Assembly (NCBI RefSeq): GCF_016865525.2
Contig: NZ_CP075169.1
Coordinates: 2,852,337 to 2,916,336 of the forward strand
Direction: 5' to 3'
Origin: Sodalis ligni
GTDB lineage: Bacteria > Pseudomonadota > Gammaproteobacteria > Enterobacterales > Enterobacteriaceae
DNA length: 64,000 bases
Shown: in pieces, positions 29,995 through 39,156 of the stretch
Layout: the number at the start of each line of letters is the position of its first letter
Numbering within the stretch: the first letter of the stretch is position 1
Notes under the pieces: generated by a model
Told to the model about the DNA's origin: nothing
The model's database searches: none
What the model saw: only the letters and a program-made list of their open reading frames with translations
Position numbers and translations under genes: made by a program

Positions 29995-30337
29995 ATGACG
30001 CGTTATCTTGTTGCGGTAACTGCCTGTATAAGCGGCGTCGCCCATACGTATATGGCGGCGGAACGTTTCGAAAAATTATGCCAGCAGGAAAAATGGTCCG
30101 TGAAGGTTGAAACGCAAGGCGCATTAGGCACGGAAAATGCCATAACGGCGGAAGATATAGCGAGGGCAAATGTGGCGGTGCTTATCACTGATATTGTCAT
30201 TGACGGCGCGGAACGGTTTGCAACGTGCAGAAGCGTTCAGACAACCACCCGCATTTTTGTTAGAGCCCCATAAAGTGATGTCAGTAGTTGAACAAGCGTT
30301 TAATTTACCCAATGGCACACATCTTAAAGTGAGCTGA
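29995..30337 (+). pseudogene. frwD: Fructose-like PTS EIIB component FrwD, frameshifted at the C-terminus
   Basis: Phosphotransferase EIIB domain. It begins 'MTRYLVAVTACISGVAHTYM', with the phosphorylatable Cys in 'VTACISGVAHTYMAAE', as in E. coli FrwD downstream of pflDC. After 'TTRIFV' the frame breaks and stops at 30273. The other frame continues naturally as 'EPHKVMSVVEQAFNLPNGTH' and stops at 30337, giving ~113 residues when two bases (probably AG in an AG repeat near 30262) are restored. The first ~87 residues would still be made. The EIIC/EIIB partners frwC and frwB are not upstream of pflD here. Confidence 0.8.
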
Positions 30338-30387
30338 AGAATAGGTAACGTAAAGGGATGTGATAGGGATCGCGGTATTCATACCCT

Positions 30388-31251
30388 TCATCTGGTAGAT
30401 AAGTCGTTACTCTCTTTATTGTCACATTGGCTTCGCCACTGGCTTCTGTATTCGGTTGGGGATCGGGCCGTACTTTTACGAAAAATACGACAAAAATAAT
30501 TACTGTCGATGAAACCACAGCTGCTCGCGATTTCTTTAACCTTCATATCATAACCTTTAAGTAATAACTTAGCGCGTTCCAGACGAACGTGGTTAAGGTA
30601 TTCGTTGAAACCAATGCTGCCGGTTTTCTAAAAGATGTGAAAGATAATTGGGAGAAATATGAAAACGTTTAGCAACATCATCGCGGGTGAGTTGAAACGA
30701 GGCGTTATCGTCAATATATTCCTGAATGACCTCAAATAACGCCCGGCTGGGGTTAATTTCTGCGCCTGGTTGATGAGTTGGTCTGAGCAGTGGCTCAGCA
30801 AGCCGGCGAGAACCAATCGCGCGGTTTGCTGATCGTCCAGGTTGGAAACAATCTCATTCATCGCTTGCAGCAGAAAAGAACCGACCCGCGGGCCGAGGCG
30901 GGCGACGTTTTGTTTATCAACGTAGATGAGTTTATCACCATCCCAGTGCTGAATGCTAAAGCCTAATTTATTTTTGCTAAATAGAATGCTTAATAATGTT
31001 GCAGGACGGGTCCAGCTTATCAAATTCCATTTGCCCGCGGGTATATAAAGCGCATTGTATTTTTTTAGAATTCCTTGGGCTTCCGGCAGACTTTTATCTT
31101 GAACTTCTCCTTCTATCACAATTTCGAGACGAGGAAAGCTTACTACGCTAGCCAAAGGCGGGGCAGGGAGCGAGTTATTCGGGAATTTTAAAGTCATTGC
31201 ATGATGACGGGAAATCAACCGAGCAATGATGTCTATAACGTCTTGCTGCAT
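30388..31251 (-). pseudogene. yijO: AraC-family regulator YijO, frameshifted
   Basis: Transcription regulator found next to frwD in E. coli. The N-terminal sensing half is intact in one frame ('MQQDVIDIIARLISRHHAM', 'SVVSFPRLEIVIEGE', 'LGPRVGSFLLQAMNE'). The DNA-binding half is spread over two other frames: 'ALFEVIQEYIDDNASFQLTR', 'HISPNYLSHLLE', then 'GSIGFNEYLNHVRLERAKLL' and 'CGFIDSNYFCRIFRKS', ending at TGA 30388. Single bases are missing near 30740 and near 30625. Both AraC helix-turn-helix units lie beyond the first break, so the product as read cannot bind DNA. Confidence 0.8.
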
Positions 31252-31455
31252 AGCCAGATCTCTTTTAAACGATAACGGGGATCTTAAAAGGTTTCATGAG
31301 GTCTTTCAAGCGAGACAGGATGGGTCATTTTATGATTAAGAGCCTGAAGAAAACCTTCAGGCCCATGTGCAATGAAACCGAACATTCAGCTTTGGTGCCG
31401 CAGCCATTGTTAAAAATAGGCTTAGGTCATAACACGGCGGCCATCCGTCTGTTTT

Positions 31456-32223
31456 TCATAAAACGTCAAGGAGCCACTTTTGCGCCGGCGTCAGACGGGA
31501 GGCGGTTTCCGGCTTCAGCCATTTGCGTTGATCCTGCTGCTGCGCATCCTCGCGATCGCAATATAAGCCATGTAAAACTCTGCGCCGGGTACCCACGGTA
31601 TTGGTGGTCCCGCCATGCCAGGCATGGGCGTTATAAATCATCACGCTGCCCGCCGGCGCCGCAAAAATGGCTTCATCAGGATGCGGTAAGGCCGGGTCGG
31701 GCAAGATATCTTCGGGCAATTCCGGCCGATGGTGGGTACCGGGAATAATGCGCGGCGCGCCGTTGGCCGCGCTCAAGTCATCTATAGCCCAGATTGCGTT
31801 GACCAGATGGACCTTTGGAAAATCGGGACGGGGTTTTTTCCAGTCCGCATGCAGGGGCTGATGACCGCCGTGGTGGAGCGCTTCCCTGCCATTCAGGCTG
31901 GAGATTTTAAATGGCCGCTGGAAAATATGGCGGCATACCGACAGAACGATGGGATGAGCCCAGACTTTCTCCCATACCGTGCCTTTGTTTATCATATTGG
32001 CGATTCGGGTGGCGGTCTCTTCCTGATGGTGTTCTGCCGCGAGATTATCCCCTTCCTTTTTTATCAGCCCGTCAAACGCCGCACGCATATCTTCAAGCCA
32101 GTCCGGGTCAATAACATCGCGGATAACGACGTAGCCCTTGGTCTCCAACTGGTCAATCATATCGCGGGATAAATCAGCAGTGGCGCCAAGAGCCTCAAGA
32201 TAGCTTTCAGATTGGGTTTTCAT
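31456..32223 (-). CDS. Phytanoyl-CoA dioxygenase (PhyH) family protein
   Basis: Non-haem Fe(II)/2-oxoglutarate oxygenase of 255 residues. Iron ligands are visible as the H-x-D of 'QPLHADWKK' and the distal His of 'NAHAWHGGTTNT', followed by an Arg (RRRVLHGLY) that should hold 2-oxoglutarate. I start at ATG 32223 ('MKTQSESYLEAL') because AAGGAG lies just upstream and the longer frame adds an unrelated extension. The substrate is unknown; bacterial PhyH proteins hydroxylate diverse small molecules. No biosynthetic partner genes are adjacent. Confidence 0.85.
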   Translation of the reverse strand: MKTQSESYLEALGATADLSRDMIDQLETKGYVVIRDVIDPDWLEDMRAAFDGLIKKEGDNLAAEHHQEETATRIANMINKGTVWEKVWAHPIVLSVCRHIFQRPFKISSLNGREALHHGGHQPLHADWKKPRPDFPKVHLVNAIWAIDDLSAANGAPRIIPGTHHRPELPEDILPDPALPHPDEAIFAAPAGSVMIYNAHAWHGGTTNTVGTRRRVLHGLYCDREDAQQQDQRKWLKPETASRLTPAQKWLLDVL

Positions 32224-32399
32224 ATTAGCTCCTTCATTTTCACGTTTTTGTAACGTATTAAAAAATACGCGATCATGAGCAATAAAGAAGCAGGCTAATG
32301 CAACGAAAATCTGGACATATGTGGCATGGCGGCAAAAGTGTGATTTATATTGGAAATCCACTCATGGGACAGTGCGGCAACATCCGCAGAACACCGCGG

Positions 32400-33302
32400 C
32401 TAAAACGCCAGTCCTTTGCGCTTCGCCATATCAATAAACGCGCGTAGCTTAGGCTGCGCCTGAGTCCCGGCCGGAAAGTACAGGTGCGCCCCGACGGTCG
32501 GCAGGATGTAGTCCCGCAACACCGACTCAAGACGGCCCTCGGCCAGGTCCCCGGCTACTTCAAGGTCGGCGACATAGGCGAGGCCCAGGCCCTGACGGGC
32601 GAACGACAACAGCGACGCACGTTCATTGACCACGATTCGTCCGGGCATATCTACCAGGAAGTCATGGCCCCGTCGGTTGAATTCCCACCGGTGTCGTTGT
32701 CCCGACGTGACAAATCGGTAGATGACGCCTTCATGCAGCGTCAGCTCTTCGGGCTTTTGCGGCCGCCCGGCCCTGGCAAAATAAGCAGGAGAGCCGACCA
32801 CAGACCAGCGTAGTTCGGGCGTCAGCCTCACCGCCACCATATCTTTTTCCACTGTCTCTCCTAGCCGGATACCCGCGTCATAAGGCCCGCTCGCGAGATC
32901 GACCGTTCCCTCATTTATCGACAATTCCAGCGTGACGTCGGGATAAGCGCGGTAAAACTCGGGTACAAAGGGTTCAACGAGCAGCGTCATTGCGAAACGC
33001 GTCATGGTGAGACGTAGGGTGCCCGTCGGACGCGCCTGGTAGCTCGAAAGATGCGCCAACGCATCGCCGATGTCGGCGGCGGCCGGCTGTAAACGTTCGA
33101 ACAGCACGGCGCCGGGCTCCGTCAAGACGACGCTACGCGTTGTTCGCTGGAACAGGACCACGCCGTACCGCTGTTCAAACTTCTGGATGGCCTTGCTCAC
33201 AGCCGTCGACGATATGTTCAGCACCAGCGCCGCCCGCGTAAAACTTAAGTGATTCGCGACGGCAAGAAACGTAATGACCCCGTCGAGTTGATCTTTTTCC
33301 AT
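32400..33302 (-). CDS. LysR-family transcriptional regulator
   Basis: DNA-binding regulator of about 300 residues with an N-terminal winged helix-turn-helix ('TFLAVANHLSFTRAALVLN', 'STAVSKAIQKFEQRYGVVLF', 'RTTRSVVLTEPG') and a periplasmic-binding-like effector domain. It belongs to the group with the 'QRTTRSVVLT' wing. I use ATG 33302 (MEKDQLDG), 11 codons inside the longest frame, to match family length. It is divergent from the SnoaL-like gene at 33449 across a 146-base gap, the usual layout for a LysR regulator and its target. Confidence 0.85.
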   Translation of the reverse strand: MEKDQLDGVITFLAVANHLSFTRAALVLNISSTAVSKAIQKFEQRYGVVLFQRTTRSVVLTEPGAVLFERLQPAAADIGDALAHLSSYQARPTGTLRLTMTRFAMTLLVEPFVPEFYRAYPDVTLELSINEGTVDLASGPYDAGIRLGETVEKDMVAVRLTPELRWSVVGSPAYFARAGRPQKPEELTLHEGVIYRFVTSGQRHRWEFNRRGHDFLVDMPGRIVVNERASLLSFARQGLGLAYVADLEVAGDLAEGRLESVLRDYILPTVGAHLYFPAGTQAQPKLRAFIDMAKRKGLAF

Positions 33303-33448
33303 TAGACGATTACAAACCTCAGGTTGATAACCCATCCCATTTCCAGCAGTTTATCAGCCCAAGGGCATGAAGTAACCTGTCAGTCATTTCACGGCCACAA
33401 CTGCTCTCCACCGTAAGGCTTCCGCGCTGATAAATGAGGAACTTCACC

Positions 33449-33988
33449 ATGAATATGATTGATAAAGGACGACGTAACGCACTGTACTTCGGGGGGGCCG
33501 CGACGTTATCCGCGCTGTTTGCCGCGCCGCTGGCCTTAGCCCAAAGCGGTACGGATGCCACTGCTTCCAACAAACGGAAAGTCGAGGAGGGGCTTACAGC
33601 CTGGAGCCGTGGAACGGGCAGTGTCCTAAGCGTTCTTTCCGACGATATCAAGTGGACGATTCCCGGCAATTCACTTATCGCGGGCACGACGGTCGGCAAG
33701 AATGAGTTGAACCAAAAAATCAACATTCCCTTTGGCGCGCGCTTTGCACAATCTACTGATAAGTTCCGTCCCATCGCCATCAACGGCATCTATGGCGATG
33801 CAGACATGGTGATCGCGCATTTCCAGGGACGAGGCATTGCCAATGACGGCAAGCCCTACGTCAACAACTATGCCTGGTTTCTCAAAATGAGGGACGGCCT
33901 GGCTGTCGAGGGAACCGCATTTTTCGATAGCGTCGCGTTCAACGATCTCTGGACGCGCGTGCCGGTCGGCAATGTGCGGCGCGAATAA
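33449..33988 (+). CDS. Exported SnoaL/NTF2-like protein
   Basis: Protein of 179 residues with a cleavable N-terminal signal. 'DKGRRNALYFGGAATLSALF' has a twin-arginine-like start followed by a hydrophobic core and 'ALA' cleavage site (~residue 31). The mature part is a cone-shaped NTF2-like fold ('VEEGLTAWSRGTGSVLSVLS', 'DDIKWTIPGN', 'TDKFRPIAING', 'YAWFLKMRDGLAVEGTAFFD'). Such proteins act as isomerases, hydrolases or simple binders; nothing identifies the ligand. ATG 33449 has GAGGAA upstream. Probably controlled by the divergent LysR gene. Confidence 0.8.
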   Translation: MNMIDKGRRNALYFGGAATLSALFAAPLALAQSGTDATASNKRKVEEGLTAWSRGTGSVLSVLSDDIKWTIPGNSLIAGTTVGKNELNQKINIPFGARFAQSTDKFRPIAINGIYGDADMVIAHFQGRGIANDGKPYVNNYAWFLKMRDGLAVEGTAFFDSVAFNDLWTRVPVGNVRRE

Positions 33989-34023
33989 CGACACGGCGCT
34001 TTCAACTGGATGGAGAAAAAGAC

Positions 34024-34092
34024 ATGCTTGGATACGTACAGGATTTGAATGGTACCGGCGGCGTTTCGCAGCCGCTTAACACAATCACCTGA
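34024..34092 (+). other. Short ORF scrap between the SnoaL-like gene and hxsC
   Basis: A 22-codon frame 'MLGYVQDLNGTGGVSQPL...' opens behind GGATGGAG right after the SnoaL-like gene. It may be the first codons of a gene cut off when the hxs segment arrived next door. No family can be assigned at this length. Confidence 0.25.
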
Positions 34093-34113
34093 AAAATATC
34101 TAAGCCGATGTCA

Positions 34114-35311
34114 TTAAGCCAAAAATGGCGTGATATGTTGCGTGAGAAAAAATTTGTCAGTAGCGGAATCGAAAAAACCGCCGCAGTCGTCGTGTTTAAT
34201 ACACTGAGCGCATACCGGCGGATAGGTATTTTTGAAATCGCTGATGCTTTTGGCGCAGATGTCATGTACATCGCTGTTGACCACGCAGAGCGGCAAATTA
34301 AAAATGCGGGCCTCTATGCCATAGAGCTGGAGAGTATCCACCGCTGCCGACAGAGTATCCTTGTAATCCCAAGGGTCGATTGAAAGGGCTGACCAATTAA
34401 GTTTGGCATAGCCCATATTCTCCATACCCATCAGCGCCACATGTTTGACAAAAATAAATTCTTCGCAATAAATTCCGCTAAATCCGGAAGATATTCAATC
34501 GTCTTTGATGCAATACGATACGCAATTCGATGGAAATGCCCTGCTTATAGCAGTTAAGCAATCCCGTTAGGGTTTGGTCGAAAGCTCCACTGCTTTGCAC
34601 AATATAATCATGAATGTCTGAAACATGTGCAAAAGCGGGATGCCGACCAGCAGATTGCCGCGAGCCGCCGCCGCAAGATGGGCGACATAGCTCGTAATAA
34701 AAAGCGCCCGTTAGTCAAAAGGTGGATCAAGGTCAATGGGGAGCGCTGTGCAATCTTACCGACGATGCGTATTAAGCCTTCGTTTAACATCGTTGGCTCG
34801 CCGCCGGTAATACATAGCGTCTCGGGCAAATGGTCATCATCCAGCAGATCTATCGTGGCCGCAACGCTTGCTTCCAACTGAAAGGATCCGCAATCCGTGC
34901 CGGTTTGGGCGGTTGCGGGCACATTATGCATAGGTTATTGCAGACTTCAGTAACCAGAAAAGCATTGTTGTGTGATGCGGTACGATAATGGCGGTGAATT
35001 CTGCCTTTGACGCTAATACTGATAATGTCTCCGTACGAGAAGACAATATTCGGTTTAACCAGAAGCACGGGAAACCGACCATTTTCCAACAGTGCAGACG
35101 CCCGGCAGTCGTCGGCCGTGCAAATCAGCGCGGCCGGGCATTTGTCCGGGAACGAAGGGAGGATGGCGTCAGCAGCCAAATAGACAATATCGCGGTTGGT
35201 CATCGGGTAGGACCCCGTGACTACTTTGCCGAATAGTTCTCGAATCAAGCCATAGGTCGATTCTGCCTGCGTAAACAAAAAACAGGTGTCAAGAGGGATG
35301 GACCGCTTCAT
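34114..35311 (-). pseudogene. hxsC: His-Xaa-Ser system radical SAM maturase HxsC, multiply frameshifted
   Basis: Second radical-SAM enzyme of the His-Xaa-Ser cassette. Its ATG (35311) overlaps the hxsB stop (ATGA). The SAM motif is intact: 'VCNNLCIMCPQPPK' (C-x3-C-x2-C), followed in other frames by 'ETLCITGGEPTML', 'LIHLLTNGRF', 'ARGNLLVGIP', 'HDYIVQSSGAFDQTLTGLL', 'VKHVALMGMENMGYAKLNW', 'SISDFKNTYPP' and 'CAQCIKHDDCGGFF'. These match the HxsC pattern closely and in order. At least four frame changes occur (near 34925, 34690, 34640 and 34500-34460). With them restored the protein would be ~400 residues. As read, no active enzyme is made. Confidence 0.8.
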
Positions 35312-36763
35312 TGCAACCCCCATTGCAGCAATATATGCCGGGTCTGAACGTCACCGGAGGTCAATTTATTAATAATCATTTTGATGATGTTCTGGTTTTT
35401 ATAACAAAAATCGTCCTTGCCCGGCCGCCCATAAGGCGAACCAGTGACTTGGTAGCGGCGGACAGGATCGGCGCCGCAATAGGGCGCATAAGCACAGTCC
35501 GAGCAGACGGGCAAGCTATCGTTAACTCCCGCCATCGCCAATTCTTGCATTACCGGCCCCAAAACAATTCCGCCCGGGTATTCTCCTGCACATTCCCCAT
35601 CTTAAAATGCCGATCTCCGGTTTCAGCCATCATGCGGCTTTCATCGCTGGGATAAATATTGCCATCGTAGTTATATAAAGTGACGCCGAAACCGGCGCCA
35701 CAGGGTGATTGTAAATCGACAAAACCTGTCGCCCAGGGCGTGACAAGTTTCTTTACAATCAGACTGGCATAGGATTCGCGAAACGGCTGGCCGTCTTTAT
35801 TTAACTGTATGATATAGTCCAGGCATTTTTCATAGAAAGCCAAAAGGCTTCGGTCGTATAACCAATTTTGCTGAAATATTTTTGTGCAAAGCCGTAAGGA
35901 TTCAATTCGCGTATAAAGATACTGCTAAACCCATGTCGGATATATTCATCGATGATTTCTTTGTGCAGGCCGAGACTTGGGCGTGTGGTCGTCATCAGCG
36001 CGCTAACATTACCGAAGGCGTTTTTTTGTCTGATGCGATCCAGGGTAGCGATAAGCGCCTCCCAAGCGCCGGCCTGGCTAAATTTCCGATTAGCATTATG
36101 CAATGACTGCGGGCCGTCTAACGAGGTGCTAATGGAAATATTATGCTCGATCAAAAAGTTGAGATCGCCGTCATTCACTTCACATAGGTTGGTGCACAGC
36201 ACGAATTGGATCTCTTTACCCGTACTTTTTTGTTGCACCAGCTTCACAGCCCGTCGGACCAATGGCATTGTCAACGTCGATTCTCCACCCTGAAACTCCA
36301 GCGTGAGCTTGGAGGAGGGCATGGACAAGGCCATATCAATACTGCCGTCGAGCACGGCTTCGCTCATATCAAAGCGAGCGGAGTCGGACTGACAGGATTT
36401 TCTCGATGCCTGGCAGTAAACGCAGGAGTTGTTGCAGCGTACGGTCAGCACAAAAATATGCAATTGAGCAAAGTTTTCGAGAAAGGCTTTTTTGGTCTTA
36501 TATTTGGACGCCAAGAGGGGGATCGGATCTAAGGCATCGTCATCGATAATGATGTGCTTCGATCTCAATTCATAATAAAGTTTTTTATCGGTGATTTCTT
36601 TTTTAGAAACCAAGACGCTAAGCTGTTCGTCAGTTAAACAAATCCATTCGCCGTAATCAGTTGAAATAAAATACCGTTTAGCATCCAATTTGCTGAATCT
36701 GAAGGGTAACAACTTATAATGAGGTTGGTAAAAAGCCTCAGCGTTTGCGAATTTAACGCTCAT
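35308..36763 (-). pseudogene. hxsB: His-Xaa-Ser system radical SAM/SPASM maturase HxsB, two frameshifts
   Basis: Radical-SAM peptide-modifying enzyme, ~485 residues if repaired. An N-terminal recognition region ('YKLLPFRFSKLDAKRYFIST', 'GEWICLTDEQLSVL') precedes the SAM motif 'TVRCNNSCVYCQASR' (C-x3-C-x2-C, residues ~108-115) and 'LEFQGGEST'. The SPASM-type C-terminus supplies cysteines in 'SPCGAGFGVTLYNYDGNIYP' and 'LPVCSDCAYAPYCGADPVRR'. Single bases are missing in a T-run near 35838 and in a G-run near 35566. The gene overlaps its upstream neighbour by 11 bases and hxsC by 4, so the cassette is translationally coupled. Confidence 0.82.
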
Positions 36764-36982
36764 GATTGAATTTTTCTTGTATGCTGAGTATCAGCGCATT
36801 ATTGAGAAAAGTATTGATGATTACCGCGCTCTCAAGGTCGTGTGCCTTTGTGACGCTGAAATCCAGCAGCATACCTCCTCCGTTTCGGGCGGATACTGAT
36901 AAATAATCCGCAAATAAAGACGCCATTTCTTCAATGGCATGCTGGGTATAAAATCAGGATCCAGGTTAATCTGCATTGGCAT
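36753..36982 (-). pseudogene. Unrecognised small protein within the hxs cassette, frameshifted
   Basis: Between hxsD and hxsB. It starts at ATG 36982, overlapping the hxsD stop by one base (TGATG), and reads 'MPMQINLDPDFIP'. If one C is restored in the CCC run near 36951 it goes on as 'QHAIEEMASLFADYLSVSAR', 'NGGGMLLDFSVTKAHDLESA' and 'FLNNALILSIQEKFNHER', stopping at 36753 inside hxsB. That is ~77 residues. I do not recognise it. The C-terminal pattern loosely recalls the end of small HxsD-like proteins, so it may be a second HxsD-type partner. The perfect nesting between the two genes argues that it is a real component. Confidence 0.55.
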
Positions 36983-37365
36983 CATACCTGGGAAGTCAGT
37001 ATATGAAGAATATCGTCGGAAACCGCGTCGCGCACCAGCGTGGCCGCCGGCGAAAAGGCTTTTCTAACGATTTCGGCATGTATTTCTTTTGTTTCGCCGA
37101 GCACAATCTGACGCATCTGGTTTTCATGCAGCAGATCAAGAAAGTCCTGGACCGCCCGGTTGATATCGCTGGCTGGTGCTGCGGAATTTTTATTATAAAA
37201 ATTAATCGATAATTGTTTATCCGCTACTTTAGTGACGTGAATATAAAACCGGTCTGTCAATGAATAACATGTTTTCATTATTGCATTGGTCGCATAGATT
37301 TCTTTGTCTACGATGACGAAAAAATAATCGCCGAACGCATTCACACCTTTACCAATGGGCGGCAT
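36982..37365 (-). CDS. hxsD: His-Xaa-Ser system protein HxsD
   Basis: Small partner protein of the cassette, 127 residues, apparently the only uninterrupted hxs gene. The features I associate with HxsD are present: 'DKEIYATNAIMKTCYSLTDR' near the N-terminus, a beta-strand pair ('FYIHVTKVADKQLSINFYNK'), and 'AVQDFLDLLHENQMRQIVLG' followed by 'ETKEIHAEIVRKAFSPAATL'. Its role is not established; a PqqD-like substrate-presenting function for the two maturases is a reasonable guess. The stop codon overlaps the next ATG by one base. hxsA ends 48 bases upstream. Confidence 0.75.
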   Translation of the reverse strand: MPPIGKGVNAFGDYFFVIVDKEIYATNAIMKTCYSLTDRFYIHVTKVADKQLSINFYNKNSAAPASDINRAVQDFLDLLHENQMRQIVLGETKEIHAEIVRKAFSPAATLVRDAVSDDILHILTSQV

Positions 37366-37413
37366 GGTTTACTTACTCTATATATAGCCAGCATTGCTGC
37401 TGGCTAGGACCCA

Positions 37414-37730
37414 TTAGCAGGTTTTACCCGGCGTGCAAGAGTAGTGGCTCGCATGGCTCGCGTGGCTGGAATGGCTATAGTGGGCGGCGAATGCTTGCCC
37501 ATCTAACGCCGGCCGATCCAGGATAACGGCTACGCCGGTCTGCGGGTTGGTTCGGTTAGTGATGCTTTCCTGAACCCCATTGTTCACCGGCCTGGTGTCC
37601 GTTGATGCCATGGCGTTCATGCTGCCGCCTGCTAACATCCCAACAACAATCCCAGCGAGAATCGGTTTTATCTTTTGCTATTTTCAACCTCGTCTAGCGA
37701 GATTTTAGGTACGGTAGGTAATTCTTTCAT
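37414..37730 (-). pseudogene. hxsA: His-Xaa-Ser repeat precursor peptide HxsA-like, frameshifted after the leader
   Basis: Predicted substrate of the radical-SAM maturases. From ATG 37730 (AGGATT upstream) the frame encodes 'MKELPTVPKISLDEVENSK', a plausible leader, then stops. If one A is restored in the run at 37673-37676, it continues as 'IKPILAGIVVGMLAGGSMNA', a hydrophobic segment, then 'DTRPVNNGVQESITN' and a C-terminal core 'AHYSHSSHASHASHYSC' followed by 'TPGKTC'. The core has five consecutive His-x-Ser triplets framed by Ala and Cys. Total ~105 residues. Without repair the core could only be made from an internal start (e.g. 37638), losing the leader. Confidence 0.7.
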
Positions 37731-38085
37731 TATAAATCCTTACCAATTTAGAAACATAAGGAAATTATCAATCAATATAATAATATTCCTATGCATTATT
37801 TTTTCCTTTGATTTTACTGCAAAAATTGACATAGAACAATATTTATTCAATGCAAAAGAAGCCGTGATCTCTAGGTTTTACTTCGTCATTAGGTGGAATA
37901 TATTGAAGAATCATTACTTGAGTAACCCCGCAGCGAGTAACGGAATCATTATCATTATCATTAGCCAATCACTGAATTTATCCCATGGTAAGAATAGCGC
38001 TGGGCAAACACGGCGATATCCTGGCGGCGGTAATAAAATAACTATCATTCGAGAGTGAGATAGTTATTATATGTTAAAAGCTCAT
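37731..38085. other. AT-rich intergenic region upstream of hxsA
   Basis: About 355 bases, notably AT-rich, expected to contain the hxs promoter on the minus strand. I find no FNR, CRP or sigma-54 element and no supported coding sequence; the long open frame on the plus strand has no ribosome-binding site and looks like AT-rich chance. Confidence 0.45.
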
Positions 38086-38468
38086 TCATCTTGAATGCAT
38101 CGTAATACCCCATATTTTTGTAATCTGCTGATTCTCGAGATGTAGCACCCAGCAATAGCTCATATTAAAATCTGCACCGTTTTTCCCTTTCCACCTGTAG
38201 CATGGAATTGCAGGCAGGCAAGGTTGCCATCGACGATCATCGTATCGATTATTGGGACAGGCCATGATTCCAGCTTGTCATCAAGTCGTTTAATAAGTTG
38301 ACTACAGTAAGCCTCTTTCCCTTGGTAGGTCCCGGATACGGGCGAAGTTCCCATTGCATTGAACTCCAGGTCTTCATGCAGTGCAGACATAAAGTTATCT
38401 CCCCATCCCCGGCTTGCAATCGTCTGGAAAAGGGATGTCAGAAACCGGCGATTTTTTTCGCTCATCAT
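38086..38468 (-). pseudogene. SnoaL/NTF2-like protein, frameshifted
   Basis: Small cytosolic NTF2-like protein. The frame 'MMSEKNRRFLTSLFQTIASR' through 'NLACLQFHATGGKGK' is normal for a SnoaL-like ketosteroid-isomerase fold. After that it derails and stops at 38160. With one A added to the A-run near 38176-38181, it ends 'NGADFNMSYCWVLHLENQQI' and 'TKIWGITMHSR', stopping at 38086, for ~127 residues. ATG follows GAGGAAA. It is followed on the same strand by nothing, and preceded by another NTF2-like gene 24 bases upstream, so the two were probably one transcript. Confidence 0.7.
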
Positions 38469-38492
38469 TTTCCTCGTAACTGTAGATGATAA

Positions 38493-39029
38493 TTAGCGTG
38501 CGGCTTTGAGAATATCTGAGAGGCCGCGTGTTAATAACTGGCGTGGCGCATCAGTCCCATCGACCGGAAGAAGGGTTCTGCTGCGTATTTTCCAGCGCCC
38601 CGCATGGCGTTCGAGCTCCCAACGGTTAACGACAACCCGGTGGATACGGTACCCGGTTGACGAGCCATGATTAGCCATCTCGCGCATTTCACCCTGTTTA
38701 TCCAGCTGTAAAAGTTGCAAGTAGGAGGTGACAATAGCCTTATCGCCGCGTAGTTCGATTAACGGTAACCCGGCAAAGTGTGCCAGTCCGCCTTTGATTG
38801 CCTCCTCATGGGCCTGCCTGAGAATAAATGCCGCGATAGCCTCCACGCTTTTGCTCCATCCAACCCTCTCCGCGATTAAAACTCCATCCTCCATATAGAC
38901 AGCAGCGGTATATTCGGCGAGGCCGGTATCAGCGCTGGGAGGGTGAGAAGCGATAAGTTCATAAATAGCTAATTTATCCTCTATCATCTGCAGCCGCTGC
39001 TCTACGGTGGGTTGATTTTCATCGGTCAT
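38493..39029 (-). CDS. SnoaL/NTF2-like domain protein
   Basis: A 178-residue NTF2-like protein of the SnoaL_4 type. Helical N-terminus 'QRLQMIEDKLAIYELIASHP', 'AEYTAAVYMEDGVLIAERVG' with the acidic residue typical of the pocket, and 'GYRIHRVVVNRWELERHAGR' in the final sheet. Function unknown; relatives include dehydratases and isomerases for small cyclic substrates. It is divergent from a LysR regulator 128 bases away, the same layout as the LysR/SnoaL pair at 32.4-34.0 kb. Confidence 0.75.
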   Translation of the reverse strand: MTDENQPTVEQRLQMIEDKLAIYELIASHPPSADTGLAEYTAAVYMEDGVLIAERVGWSKSVEAIAAFILRQAHEEAIKGGLAHFAGLPLIELRGDKAIVTSYLQLLQLDKQGEMREMANHGSSTGYRIHRVVVNRWELERHAGRWKIRSRTLLPVDGTDAPRQLLTRGLSDILKAAR

Positions 39030-39156
39030 TGGTTATCTCTCCTGTTTTTACAAGCTTGCCTGAAGCGGAAGCGACATTATAATTATTCTTTAAAATTACA
39101 TAATCCCGCATAAACTAAGTGCAGTGATTATCCATGCTTAACAATAAGGGCGATTG

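Noticed and set aside
37675..38058. 127-codon plus-strand frame upstream of hxsA
   Set aside because: Low-complexity AT-rich translation with poly-Ile stretches, no ribosome-binding site, and it overlaps the convincing hxsA leader.
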